Below, piece by piece: positions 25,515-33,114 of a DNA stretch of 44,037 nucleotides. The DNA lies in the IMG/VR virus record IMGVR_UViG_3300023174_000285, positions 1-44,037 of that record; one strand, written 5' to 3'. This DNA comes from a virus. The position numbers and the translations under genes are program-made. The notes under the pieces are model-generated. The model was not told the origin of the DNA, did not search any database, and was given only the letters and a program-made list of their open reading frames with translations. Every line of letters begins with the position of its first letter. Positions within the stretch are counted from its first letter, which is position 1.

Positions 25515-25935
25515 TTCTCTTTTTTAATTCTGTTGTACTAATTCCATTTGTATATGGAAGAAATCCAAAACCTATGCTGTGCTCTTCTAGCCACTCTCTA
25601 GTGAAACCCATTTGTTTCATGTAGTCTCGGTCACACCAGTCTGTACCAGTAACTACAAAATCTGCTTTGCAATCTAGAATGACTTGCCTAGAGTCTTCGT
25701 TCCCGTAATTTTCAACTACTACGTCTACGTATCTACAGGCTGAAACTACTTCCATTCTTTCTTTTAAAGACATTACTGGCTTTTGACCTTTAAATTTTTC
25801 AACAAAACTGTCTGAGTTTACGGCTACTATCAAGACTCCGTTTTCACCAGCCATATCTTTTAATCTCTTTAAAAGTCTTACGTGACCAGAGTGAAATAGG
25901 TCGTAGGTTCCACCACTATAAATTCTTAATCCCAT
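25504..25935 (-). CDS. Cytidylyltransferase-family nucleotidyltransferase
   Basis: 143 residues. Nucleotidyltransferase of the glycerol-3-phosphate/ADP-heptose cytidylyltransferase type: GGTYDLFHSGH (residues 8-18, with the HxGH signature H15/H18) and TNGISTTELKKRI (about 128-140, ISTT-like motif). It activates a phosphorylated polyol or sugar with CTP or a related NTP. It fits with glycan or teichoic-acid-like synthesis, and it lies next to a GT-like gene. The substrate cannot be told from the sequence. ATG directly follows the neighbouring stop (TAAATG). The end overlaps the convergent WhiB-like gene. Confidence 0.85.
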   Translation of the reverse strand: MGLRIYSGGTYDLFHSGHVRLLKRLKDMAGENGVLIVAVNSDSFVEKFKGQKPVMSLKERMEVVSACRYVDVVVENYGNEDSRQVILDCKADFVVTGTDWCDRDYMKQMGFTREWLEEHSIGFGFLPYTNGISTTELKKRIIS

Positions 25936-26742
25936 TTAAATCTCTAATTCTTTGTAATTTGCGTAAAAATCTTCTACGGACAAAGTTTTTGGTTCTCTAA
26001 ATAACTTATTAATTTTTTGAACGATGTCAATGTATTTATCTCTACTGTATCCATGAACTTTTTCTAAGTACATTGAAAAGCCGTTTATAGTTATTGAACC
26101 CTCTTCGGATGCTCTTTGTTTATTATAACTACTTGAAATTGGATGTTCTAATTTAACGTTGGCATCTCTGTAGCAATATTTATTGTTATAGATTGCATAA
26201 GCAGAAATAGCGATATCAATCCCCCACCCACTAAACATTTTTTCTGACTCTATAAGATTGCTATCTATAGATGACCATTGATAGAAGTCATTTAGCACAA
26301 TGCAAACTTCTCTACTAAGTGCAAAATGAATACCGTTAGTGCAAGTAGTCAAATATAAATTTTCATACTTAATTGATTGTCTTATGTAAGAACGTTCCCC
26401 AGACCAGTCGTCGTATGTGGCGTTTGGTGCAAAAGCAACTAAATTTGGATTTTCAGAAAAAATCTTTTCTATGTATTTTGTATATTCAACGTAGTTATCG
26501 TATCTAGCATCTCCAGCACTAAATATAAAAACTTCAGCATCAGTAGATAAAAATTCTTTTACTGCGTTAAAAAAGTGCCTGTAATACCTTACGTCTTCTT
26601 TTCTTTCCCAGTGTTCTGTGACTTCTGGCTGTGCAGACACATTAAAAAACTTATGGTCTATCTCCCCATAAAGTTGTTCACTTATGTTGATGCAATTTTT
26701 TATTGCACCATCCCAAGCGATTATGTAAGTTTTGCTTTTCAC
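25936..26742 (-). CDS. Glycosyltransferase-like protein
   Basis: 268 residues starting GTG at 26742, 2 bases after the previous stop. The FIFSAGDARYDNY segment (near residue 73) and GWGIDIAISAYAIYN (near 172) fit a GT-A-like glycosyltransferase, with an acidic metal-binding motif near 78. This is a fold-level assignment; catalysis is not proven. Together with the neighbouring cytidylyltransferase it suggests making and attaching an activated polyol or sugar. The gene is AT-rich relative to the metallophosphoesterase upstream of it. Confidence 0.45.
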   Translation of the reverse strand: MKSKTYIIAWDGAIKNCINISEQLYGEIDHKFFNVSAQPEVTEHWERKEDVRYYRHFFNAVKEFLSTDAEVFIFSAGDARYDNYVEYTKYIEKIFSENPNLVAFAPNATYDDWSGERSYIRQSIKYENLYLTTCTNGIHFALSREVCIVLNDFYQWSSIDSNLIESEKMFSGWGIDIAISAYAIYNNKYCYRDANVKLEHPISSSYNKQRASEEGSITINGFSMYLEKVHGYSRDKYIDIVQKINKLFREPKTLSVEDFYANYKELEI

Positions 26743-26744
26743 GA

Positions 26745-27944
26745 CTACCTTACTGGCAGTACGCTAATGTTTTCTCGTGGGTCATAATCTCCACCAAGAA
26801 CCATAGTCAATAGTCCAGGTTTTGATTCTAGACCTGCACGGTCACGGAACCACTCTGAACCTGGGTCAGTAGTTGGGCACTGACACCAAAGTCTGTCACC
26901 AATATCCATAGTTCTAAAATTGTGGAAGTGACCAGAGACCCAAACGTCTGCACCTCCTAATGCGGTTTGACCTGCTGCTTGACCAGATAAATATTTAAGG
27001 ACGTTGTTTTGATTTGCTTGGTGTCCGTGAAATAGACCAAGCATACATCCATTTATGTCTACCGTTAGTGTTTGATGACCGTGTGATGGATAACGAAATT
27101 CTACGTGTTGCAGAGCAGGATTCTCAGCACAAGCGTCTTGTACTGACGATGCAATTTCAACGTTCCAGCCATCAGCAGGGTCTGCTGCAACCTGACGAGT
27201 TACCTCGTCGTGGTTTCCGTTAATCACTGGAACAATCATTCGTTCGGCTAAAGGTGCTAGTGCTTTAATCTGTGCCATAAGCAAGCGACGTGCAACACGA
27301 ACTTGCTCGGTAAGTCCAAGGTCAGATGATGCTAGACCTTGTAAACGTCCATTTTGAGAAACGTTACCTTCTACGTGGTCTCCTGGTAGACCTAAAACAA
27401 TAGTTCCAAGAGACAGTCCCATCTTTTGTAGACCTTTGAATCTTGCTACTGATGCACCAGTAAGATATAAAATTCTTTCAATTGATTGCTCTGTACCACC
27501 AGAGCCAGTTTTTTTGCCAATCTGTTGGTCGCTAGGGAAAACTGAAAAAGCACCACTTCCAGTTGAAGTTTTAATTCCAGTTTGAGGACGCCACTTTTTT
27601 ACTTCATCAATTAATTTTTCTGCATCCAATTGCTCTGATTGTGCAATTCCAGATGGAGTCAAACTTACACGAACTGACTCAAGCCACTCTCCAGAATGAG
27701 TTTGCCAACGTGAGCGACGCAGAGAAGTTACTGCCCACGCCAGTGGGTCTAAGTCAAATTCTTTGAGAACTTCTTCTGCATCTGGAATTTGTCCAGCAGG
27801 ACGTGGCTTAGATACAACAAAACCACCCTTAGTGTCGTCAACATCTAAGCGTGGTCGCCATTCTTCTGGAGTATTTAATGCTTTTATGTCAGAGCCAGAT
27901 TTACCTGGTTCTGAAAACTCTTTTAACTTGTCTGAAATTCCCAA
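26745..27944 (-). CDS. Metallophosphoesterase
   Basis: 399 residues, calcineurin-like phosphoesterase. Motifs: SDQQIGK (D-x-Q in place of the usual D-x-H), LPGDHVEGN (GDxxE), VINGNHDE (GNHD), LFHGHQ and VSGHFHNFRTM (GHxH). The first about 150 residues are a separate domain without a recognised family. Related phage proteins are often encoded beside an HTH gene as here. Possible roles are nuclease or phosphatase, and the substrate is unknown. The start is TTG at 27944, 2 bases after the upstream stop. The D-x-Q substitution occurs in related phage enzymes, so it is probably functional. Confidence 0.83.
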   Translation of the reverse strand: MGISDKLKEFSEPGKSGSDIKALNTPEEWRPRLDVDDTKGGFVVSKPRPAGQIPDAEEVLKEFDLDPLAWAVTSLRRSRWQTHSGEWLESVRVSLTPSGIAQSEQLDAEKLIDEVKKWRPQTGIKTSTGSGAFSVFPSDQQIGKKTGSGGTEQSIERILYLTGASVARFKGLQKMGLSLGTIVLGLPGDHVEGNVSQNGRLQGLASSDLGLTEQVRVARRLLMAQIKALAPLAERMIVPVINGNHDEVTRQVAADPADGWNVEIASSVQDACAENPALQHVEFRYPSHGHQTLTVDINGCMLGLFHGHQANQNNVLKYLSGQAAGQTALGGADVWVSGHFHNFRTMDIGDRLWCQCPTTDPGSEWFRDRAGLESKPGLLTMVLGGDYDPRENISVLPVR

Positions 27945-27946
27945 TT

Positions 27947-28213
27947 TTATTTAGCCGTTCTCGTGCATGGACATTCATATCTTCTATGTCTATCTACTGC
28001 ACTGTTTGATACGTCGAATCCTTCTTCTCTAAGAATCCTAGCAATTTGGACATTTGATACCTTATTAGGGTCTGAGTCTGAGACATCTAAAACTGTCTTG
28101 AGACTCTCTCTATCTTCTTTAGAAAGTGATTCTGATACCAGTATTACGCCTATTTTGCACAATCTAGTAGATGTGTTTTTTGACGCACTGTTGAGTTTGT
28201 CAGACAGCGACAT
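27947..28213 (-). CDS. Small HTH DNA-binding protein
   Basis: 88 residues. The C-terminal half, KVSNVQIARILREEGFDVSN then AVDRHRRYEC, is a helix-turn-helix-like segment followed by a C-x-C pair (ECPC) near the C-terminus. It is common in actinobacteriophages as a small DNA-binding or terminase-small-subunit-like protein. Neighbouring genes do not include terminase here, so a regulator is favoured. The gene has its own promoter with a TAGTAT -10 box and tandem 12-base repeats just upstream. A GAAGGAG site precedes its ATG. Confidence 0.7.
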   Translation of the reverse strand: MSLSDKLNSASKNTSTRLCKIGVILVSESLSKEDRESLKTVLDVSDSDPNKVSNVQIARILREEGFDVSNSAVDRHRRYECPCTRTAK

Positions 28214-28246
28214 TTGTACTCCTTCATGTATCTTATGTCTTTACAA

Positions 28247-28252
28247 ATACTA
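28247..28252 (-). promoter_or_regulatory. -10 box for the HTH operon
   Basis: On the minus strand TAGTAT lies 34 bases before ATG 28213, with SD GAAGGAG in the leader. It shares the TAGTAT hexamer with the plus-strand promoters at 17739 and 21940. Confidence 0.45.
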
Positions 28253-28254
28253 CC

Positions 28255-28286
28255 TGTTTTTTTAGAAACTATATTGTTTTTTTAGA
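28255..28286 (-). repeat. Two direct 12-bp repeats at a 20-bp period
   Basis: TCTAAAAAAACA occurs twice on the minus strand (28286-28275 and 28266-28255), with starts 20 bp apart, about two helical turns. The proximal copy ends 2 bases from the TAGTAT -10 box. The distal copy overlaps the end of the membrane protein gene. Confidence 0.75.
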
Positions 28287-28613
28287 GCGTGTCCTTCTTG
28301 GCTTAGTTTCTGGATTTTCTATAGTAAGACCAGCGGAAGCAGTTACTAAGGTTGTAATCAGTTTTACTTCGGCATTTAGTGAGGTAACCGACTTGTCAAT
28401 GTTATTTACTCGGTCAGCAAGCGAAGAGCCACCGTTCTCCCAAAGTTGATGCTCTACTCGGTCAAGACGTTCTGCAATTGTTCTACCGTTTTTATCTAAA
28501 CCGATTGAGTCACTAATTTTTTTAGCGAGTCTATAAATTGCTACCAAGGCACCGACGATTACACCAACTGCTGTAATTACCGCTGCTATTGTGAAAATTG
28601 AATCTTGCAACAT
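28269..28613 (-). CDS. Small single-pass membrane protein (holin-like/DUF2746-like)
   Basis: 114 residues. One strong N-terminal transmembrane segment, IFTIAAVITAVGVIVGALVA (about residues 6-25), is followed by a polar helix (AERLDRVEHQLW, about 47-58) with coiled-coil character and a basic tail (RRTRSKKTI). This resembles the DUF2746-like small membrane proteins of actinophages, sometimes annotated as holins. A holin role cannot be inferred without an adjacent endolysin, and none is seen. It begins a minus-strand transcription unit. Confidence 0.6.
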   Translation of the reverse strand: MLQDSIFTIAAVITAVGVIVGALVAIYRLAKKISDSIGLDKNGRTIAERLDRVEHQLWENGGSSLADRVNNIDKSVTSLNAEVKLITTLVTASAGLTIENPETKPRRTRSKKTI

Positions 28614-28635
28614 CCCTAATCCATACTCCAGATTT

Positions 28636-28660
28636 ACCTTATAATTATAACCTCAGGTAG
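28636..28660 (-). promoter_or_regulatory. Promoter for minus-strand membrane-protein gene
   Basis: On the minus strand TTGCAC is followed by TATAAT and an overlapping TATAAG at 16-base spacing. A GGAG ribosome binding site lies in the leader before ATG 28613. Confidence 0.45.
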
Positions 28661-28727
28661 TGCAATCCTATTTATATAAAGGCACAAAAAACACATTCGC
28701 AAATACAGATAATTTGTCGTCTCTAGA

Positions 28728-28736
28728 TGCTAATAT
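28728..28736 (+). promoter_or_regulatory. Extended -10 promoter for primase operon
   Basis: TGCTAATAT resembles the TGCTAGTAT elements elsewhere in the window. It lies in the 186-base gap between divergent genes. Transcription would start near 28743, 18 bases before a small leader ORF. Confidence 0.45.
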
Positions 28737-28760
28737 GGATTCTCTAACGGAAGGTTTGCT

Positions 28761-28799
28761 ATGCAAAGACAGAAAAAGACAGCGTGGGTGTTTGGCTAA
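28761..28799 (+). CDS. Putative 12-residue leader peptide (MQRQKKTAWVFG)
   Basis: Begins with ATG 28761, 6 bases after a clear ribosome binding site, GGAAGG at 28749-28754. It ends in TAA at 28797-28799, whose last base is directly before ATG 28800 of the primase (TAAATG). The primase start itself has no Shine-Dalgarno. The leader would feed ribosomes directly into the primase start by termination-reinitiation. The peptide has no known function. Confidence 0.5.
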   Translation: MQRQKKTAWVFG

Positions 28800-31436
28800 A
28801 TGTCAGTTTCTCCCAAGTCCGAACACTTACAAAAGATTTTTAATGGTGCAGTCTGGTACGCCAAAAACGGCTGGAAAATTTTACCCTGCTACGGTATCAA
28901 CGACAGTGGTCGTTGTACTTGTAATGGCTCGCACACAGAGCCAAAGGATATTGGTAAGCACCCAGCAATTGGTGAATGGCAACTTCGTGCTACCGATGAC
29001 CAAACCGTAGTCTCTGATTGGTGGACTTCTACTCCTGATAGAAATATTGGAGTTAATTGCAAGCCTTCTGGATTCTTGGTAATAGACATTGACCCACGCT
29101 CTGGCGGTATTGAGTCGTTTGAAAAGTTTGAAGAACTTGTTGGTGCCTTACCTCCAACCGTGGAGGCTCTGACTGGTGAGTATAACCACAATGGTAAAGC
29201 CGTTCGTGGTAGACATCTCTACTACAAAGTAGAAGCAAATGAGCAATTGCTTGGAAATCTAAAATCTGCTGATTTACCTGGTATTGACATTAAGCACAAT
29301 GGTTATGTTTTAATTGCCCCATCACGCCACTTCTCTGGAGTGACTTATGAGTGGGCTGATGGCAAGGCTCCATGGCAAATTGAAATGGCAAATGCTCCAG
29401 AAGAATTACTTAATTCTCTTCGCAAACGTAGTCGTCGCTCAGGCACTTCGCTTGGCTCTACTGACTGGGATTGGATGTCTGAACTTGACTTTGGTGGGAG
29501 TGAAAGAGTTGACATCTCTAAGATGCTTGAAGAAGGAATCAACGAAGGTTCTCGTGCTGTAGACATCTACAAGTTGGCTTGTGCAATATCAAACAAGTTT
29601 GGCGTAGAAACTCCTGAAAAGCGTTTAATGATTGAGACAATGATGATTCGTTTCAATCACGAAAAGGTTCGCCCTCCAATGGATTTGGAAGGACCTAACT
29701 CTTTACTAATGCACACACGTCGTGCAATGGATTTTGTCGCCGACAATCCTGTGACATTTAAGTTGTACCCAGAGTTAGAAAACTGGGTGAATCGCTCTCA
29801 GGCTGAGACTAATGCAACTTTGGCTTCTGCAAATACTCCTGCTGTAAATACTTCTGACCCTGATGATTGGGAAGACTTTAGTAGTCTTCCTGGAACTGTT
29901 GGTGGCTCGGTTGCTGAGGCTACCAAAAATGGAATGTCTATTGCAGATGCGTTTAGTTCTGGAAACATCGACATACCTAGAGACCCTGACGCCATATCCG
30001 AGGCTGAGGGTGGAACTCCTGGTAAGCGTACTCTATCTGATATCGGTAATGGACGTCGCTTAGTTGATTCTTTTGGTAATGCAATTCGCTACACTCCAGG
30101 AATCGGTTGGTTTATTTGGGATGGTCAGTACTGGCGTCCAGATGCAGAAGATTTAGGTATGCATGAACTTGCTAAAAAACTTCCGCCAATTATTGCTACT
30201 GAAGTTGTTCATTACTCAGACCAAGATAAAAAGAATGAAGTAATCAAGTGGGCAAACAACGCTAAGTCAAATTCTCGTTTGAACGGTGCTATTGAGAGTG
30301 CAAACTCAGACCCTCGTATTGTTACTGCTGTTGAACGCTGGGATGGAGATGAATACCTATTCGGTGTGCAAAACGGTGTAATTGATTTGCGTACTGGTGA
30401 ACTACTTCGTGGGCGTCCAGATTTGTACATCACAAAGCGTGCTGAAGTTGCTTACACAGCAGGATTGAGAAATGTTCGTTGGGAGCAGTTCATAGATTAT
30501 GCAACTGGTGGCGACAAGGAACTTCAAGAGTGGATTCAGCGTGCAGTTGGGTACACACTAACTGGTCTAAATAATCAAGACCTTATGTTCCTTGTATATG
30601 GTCCTCCTGGTTCTGGTAAGAACACATTTGTTGAAGCAGTTGTAAAAGCAATGGGAACTCAGCAATACGCATGGCCCTTAGATTCAAGCATCCTTGCTGA
30701 TAACGGTGGTGCTACGAGTAGCACTGACTTGTACCACTGGGCAGAGTTGCGTGGTCGCAGAATGGTTTGGGTAGACGAGTTGCCAGAATCAGAACGTATT
30801 AAAGAGAACGCAATTAAAAAGTTGACTGGTTCATCTGAAATTTCTGCTCGTTCTCCTGGTGAGAAGCCGTTTACATTTAAGGCTCAGGCTAAGTTGTGGA
30901 TTACAACTAACCACCGTCCGATGATTAACGATGATGCTATGTGGCGTCGTATTCGCCCTATTCCTTGGAGCAACGTACCTGAGTCGCCAGACCCTGACCT
31001 AAAGGCATATTTGTTTGACCCTGAAGGTGGATTGCCAGCAATTCTTTCTTGGGCTGTTGAAGGTGCTATCAAGTATTTAGGTTCTTCTGCTCGTGACCCA
31101 TTGGGTTGGTGTACTGCTGTAAAAGATGCAGCGGAGGTGTATCGCAAGAATGAAGACCGTATTGGATTATTCTTAGACGAAGAAACTAAAGAATCTGATG
31201 GAGGCTCTCTATCAGTTAAGGCTTTGTTCTCTGTCTATCGTATGTGGTCTGAAGACCGTGGTGAACGTCCTATGACACAGATTGCATTCAACCGCAAATT
31301 GTCTGACCGTGGATTAAATATTGTTGGTCACGGTTCTAAGGCTATTATAAACGGAATGATTTTACTACCTCGTGCTGTGCCATCGGCTGAAGTTGACTGG
31401 AGCATGGCGACACGATTTGCTAGCAACAATTTTTAG
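28800..31436 (+). CDS. Prim-pol / SF3 helicase fusion (replicative primase-helicase)
   Basis: 878 residues. The N-terminal bifunctional primase-polymerase domain has the acidic pair in FLVIDIDPRSGG (about residues 83-94) and an H/R-rich strand RGRHLYYKV. CTCNGSH (C-x-C) early on could bind metal. The C-terminal D5/SF3 helicase has Walker A GPPGSGKNT at about 601-609, Walker B MVWVDELPE at about 652-660, and sensor/motif C WITTNHRP at about 699-706. The final region looks like a winged-helix-like C-terminal domain. It would prime and unwind the phage genome together with DNA polymerase I. Its start is directly coupled to the leader peptide. Confidence 0.93.
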   Translation: MSVSPKSEHLQKIFNGAVWYAKNGWKILPCYGINDSGRCTCNGSHTEPKDIGKHPAIGEWQLRATDDQTVVSDWWTSTPDRNIGVNCKPSGFLVIDIDPRSGGIESFEKFEELVGALPPTVEALTGEYNHNGKAVRGRHLYYKVEANEQLLGNLKSADLPGIDIKHNGYVLIAPSRHFSGVTYEWADGKAPWQIEMANAPEELLNSLRKRSRRSGTSLGSTDWDWMSELDFGGSERVDISKMLEEGINEGSRAVDIYKLACAISNKFGVETPEKRLMIETMMIRFNHEKVRPPMDLEGPNSLLMHTRRAMDFVADNPVTFKLYPELENWVNRSQAETNATLASANTPAVNTSDPDDWEDFSSLPGTVGGSVAEATKNGMSIADAFSSGNIDIPRDPDAISEAEGGTPGKRTLSDIGNGRRLVDSFGNAIRYTPGIGWFIWDGQYWRPDAEDLGMHELAKKLPPIIATEVVHYSDQDKKNEVIKWANNAKSNSRLNGAIESANSDPRIVTAVERWDGDEYLFGVQNGVIDLRTGELLRGRPDLYITKRAEVAYTAGLRNVRWEQFIDYATGGDKELQEWIQRAVGYTLTGLNNQDLMFLVYGPPGSGKNTFVEAVVKAMGTQQYAWPLDSSILADNGGATSSTDLYHWAELRGRRMVWVDELPESERIKENAIKKLTGSSEISARSPGEKPFTFKAQAKLWITTNHRPMINDDAMWRRIRPIPWSNVPESPDPDLKAYLFDPEGGLPAILSWAVEGAIKYLGSSARDPLGWCTAVKDAAEVYRKNEDRIGLFLDEETKESDGGSLSVKALFSVYRMWSEDRGERPMTQIAFNRKLSDRGLNIVGHGSKAIINGMILLPRAVPSAEVDWSMATRFASNNF

Positions 31437-31446
31437 TGGGTTGATG

Positions 31447-31455
31447 TAGTATAAA
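31447..31455 (+). promoter_or_regulatory. Candidate promoter before leader with terminator
   Basis: TAGTAT (31447-31452) overlaps TATAAA (31450-31455), preceded by TG. It lies 11 bases after the primase stop. Transcription near 31460 would give about 80 nt of leader before ATG 31540. The -35 is weak. Confidence 0.4.
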
Positions 31456-31481
31456 AACGTGTCTTGGGAGAGACGCACATC

Positions 31482-31525
31482 GGGGGGTTAGGTAATCCCT
31501 ATGCCTAATCCCCCTTCTAATTTTT
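31482..31525 (+). terminator. Terminator-like hairpin in leader of glycosyltransferase
   Basis: The arms GGGGGGTTAGG (31482-31492) and CCTAATCCCCC (31504-31514) form an 11-bp stem with one G-U, loop of 11, followed by TTCTAATTTTT. It may end the primase transcript or attenuate the following gene. The AAGGAG ribosome binding site lies at 31530-31535. Confidence 0.75.
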
Positions 31526-31539
31526 CAACAAGGAGAATA

Positions 31540-32499
31540 ATGAAGATTACAATTGCCACCCCAATGTACGGTGGAATTTCTAAAAGTGTTTATGTAGCCT
31601 GTCTAAATGAACTAATGAGCAAACTAAATGCTGCTGGTCACTCTGTAACTCATTCGTCAATTACTAATGAAAGTCTTATTACTAGAGCAAGAAATACTTT
31701 GACTCATATGTTTTTAAAGAGTGACAGTGATGCACTGCTCTTTATTGACGCAGACCATGGATGGATTTCAGACGATATTGTAAAGATGGTCAACTCAGGT
31801 AAAGACCTGATTGGTGCTATCTATCCAATGAAGTCAATCAATTGGGATAATGTCCACGCCGCAGCAATTTCTGGAAAACCTGCTAGTGAACTTTCTCTAT
31901 ACTCTGGAAATTTTGCAATTAACTTCTTGCCAGAAAATCAGGAATTTAGGGGAGACGAACCTTTTAAGGTTCGAGACATTGGCACTGGAATGATGTTTAT
32001 TCGTCGTAATGTATTTGAGACGGTTGCCCCACTATGTAAGAAATACAAAAACAACTCTCCTAGTCAGGACATTGCTATGGGTGAAGAAATGGTTGAGTAT
32101 TTCCCAACAATTATTACTGAGGAGCCAGAAAGTATTTTGCTATCTGAAGACTATGCTTTTTGTCACTTATGGCGTCAGACTGGACACAATGTCTACGCTG
32201 CACCTTGGGTAAGAATTACTCACGCTGGTGAATATAACTTCTCTGGATTCTTCCTTAGAACTCTTGAAATTCAAAATCAAATGGCTGTCGCTCAGGGTGA
32301 TGTAAATCCACTAGATAAGGAAGAGGGGTTTACAGTAAATACCCCTAGCCATCCTGTGGACGTACCATTGAGTCAAGCAGATTCTTTACAGTCGTTGGAT
32401 GCCATTTTCGATGATTCTGAGTCGGAATCTGGTCTCGATTCAGACCATCAGCAATCTGACGAAACGACTGACCAGCAGAACGCTCAAGATAAATCCTAG
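31540..32499 (+). CDS. GT-A glycosyltransferase with an antisense-derived C-terminal tail
   Basis: 319 residues from ATG 31540, which has AAGGAG upstream. An upstream ATG at 31501 lies inside the terminator loop and is not used. The N-terminal ITIATPMYGG, the LLFIDADHGW metal motif (D70-x-D72), and a later GTGMMFIRR segment (about 148-156) match GT-A fold glycosyltransferases. LSEDYAFCHLWRQTG near 208 is the acceptor-side loop. The last about 51 residues are Ser/Asp/Gln-rich, low-complexity, and encoded entirely antisense to the C-terminal end of the recombinase gene. The core enzyme ends about where the overlap starts. The substrate is unknown. Confidence 0.72.
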   Translation: MKITIATPMYGGISKSVYVACLNELMSKLNAAGHSVTHSSITNESLITRARNTLTHMFLKSDSDALLFIDADHGWISDDIVKMVNSGKDLIGAIYPMKSINWDNVHAAAISGKPASELSLYSGNFAINFLPENQEFRGDEPFKVRDIGTGMMFIRRNVFETVAPLCKKYKNNSPSQDIAMGEEMVEYFPTIITEEPESILLSEDYAFCHLWRQTGHNVYAAPWVRITHAGEYNFSGFFLRTLEIQNQMAVAQGDVNPLDKEEGFTVNTPSHPVDVPLSQADSLQSLDAIFDDSESESGLDSDHQQSDETTDQQNAQDKS

Positions 32500-33010
32500 C
32501 CTTTACCTCTTCTGAGGTTTTGTTCTTAGGACCCATATCCACGCCCCAAACGATGCCACGCTCACGGCGGTCTTTATGCACGTCTTTTTGACGGGCAGCA
32601 ATAATGCCTCGTTCCATCTCTGCTAGAGCAGACATAATTGTGACTACGAAGCGTCCCTGATAAGAAGATGTATCTAGGTTTAGGTCTAGCATTACAAGAC
32701 GCCAGCCTTTAGTGTTGGCTCTGTCAATGATGTTCAGAAAGTCCTTCGTAGAGCGTGCTAAACGGTCTATACGGGTCACAAAAAGAGCGTGGGCTTCTCC
32801 GTTATCTAGTCTCTTTAAGGCGTTTGTGAGGGCAGGGCGACCCGAAATAGACTTACCTGAGCGACCCTCTTCCCTCACTAATTCATACTCGGTGAAGCCA
32901 GCCAATTCCGCTGCTTGCTGTAACTGTCGCTCTTGAACATCTAGGCTAACTCCGTCATTTACTTGAAGTTGAGTAGATACTCTGGCGTACAGAAGTGCAA
33001 TCTGTGACAT
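32345..33010 (-). CDS. Serine recombinase (resolvase/invertase type)
   Basis: 221 residues. The N-terminal resolvase domain has YARVST with catalytic S12, SGRPAL near 56, TRIDRLARS near 79 and a helical GRFVVTIMSALAEMERG near 119. The C-terminus carries a short HTH (SFRQIADGLNRDQIPTQ). The size fits resolvases/invertases rather than large serine integrases of 450-700 residues. It could invert or resolve DNA, or serve as a small integrase. No attachment sites are identified. A GTACA-type inverted repeat lies in its promoter region. The C-terminal coding region overlaps the convergent glycosyltransferase by 155 bases. Confidence 0.9.
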   Translation of the reverse strand: MSQIALLYARVSTQLQVNDGVSLDVQERQLQQAAELAGFTEYELVREEGRSGKSISGRPALTNALKRLDNGEAHALFVTRIDRLARSTKDFLNIIDRANTKGWRLVMLDLNLDTSSYQGRFVVTIMSALAEMERGIIAARQKDVHKDRRERGIVWGVDMGPKNKTSEEVKARIYLERSAGQSFRQIADGLNRDQIPTQNHRKWHPTTVKNLLDSMVRPQDG

Positions 33011-33033
33011 AAGGTCTCCTAGTTATATAATAA

Positions 33034-33050
33034 TGTACTATTTTTGTACA
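33034..33050 (-). promoter_or_regulatory. Inverted repeat TGTAC/GTACA upstream of recombinase
   Basis: TGTAC (33034-33038) and GTACA (33046-33050) with a 7-base spacer lie just upstream of the recombinase start, near AT-rich -10-like sequence. It may be an operator or recombination site. CTAGGAG is the ribosome binding site before ATG 33010. Confidence 0.4.
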
Positions 33051-33074
33051 GATTAATTCGCTAAAAATGCTGTA

Positions 33075-33094
33075 TAAACTTAATCCTAAGTTTA
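33075..33094. repeat. 8-bp inverted repeat between minus-strand genes
   Basis: TAAACTTA (33075-33082) and TAAGTTTA (33087-33094) with a 4-base loop lie between the unknown gene and the recombinase. AT-only pairing makes a strong terminator unlikely, so an operator is more plausible. Confidence 0.45.
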
Positions 33095-33114
33095 GACGTT
33101 TTAGGGGAGAGCGA

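Noticed and set aside
28660-29010. 116-residue plus-strand frame overlapping the primase start
   Set aside because: Out of frame with the prim-pol domain and overlapped by it. Only the 12-codon leader at 28761 has a ribosome binding site.
31501-31539. Upstream ATG for the glycosyltransferase
   Set aside because: It lies in the loop of a terminator-like hairpin and has no ribosome binding site; ATG 31540 has AAGGAG in place.
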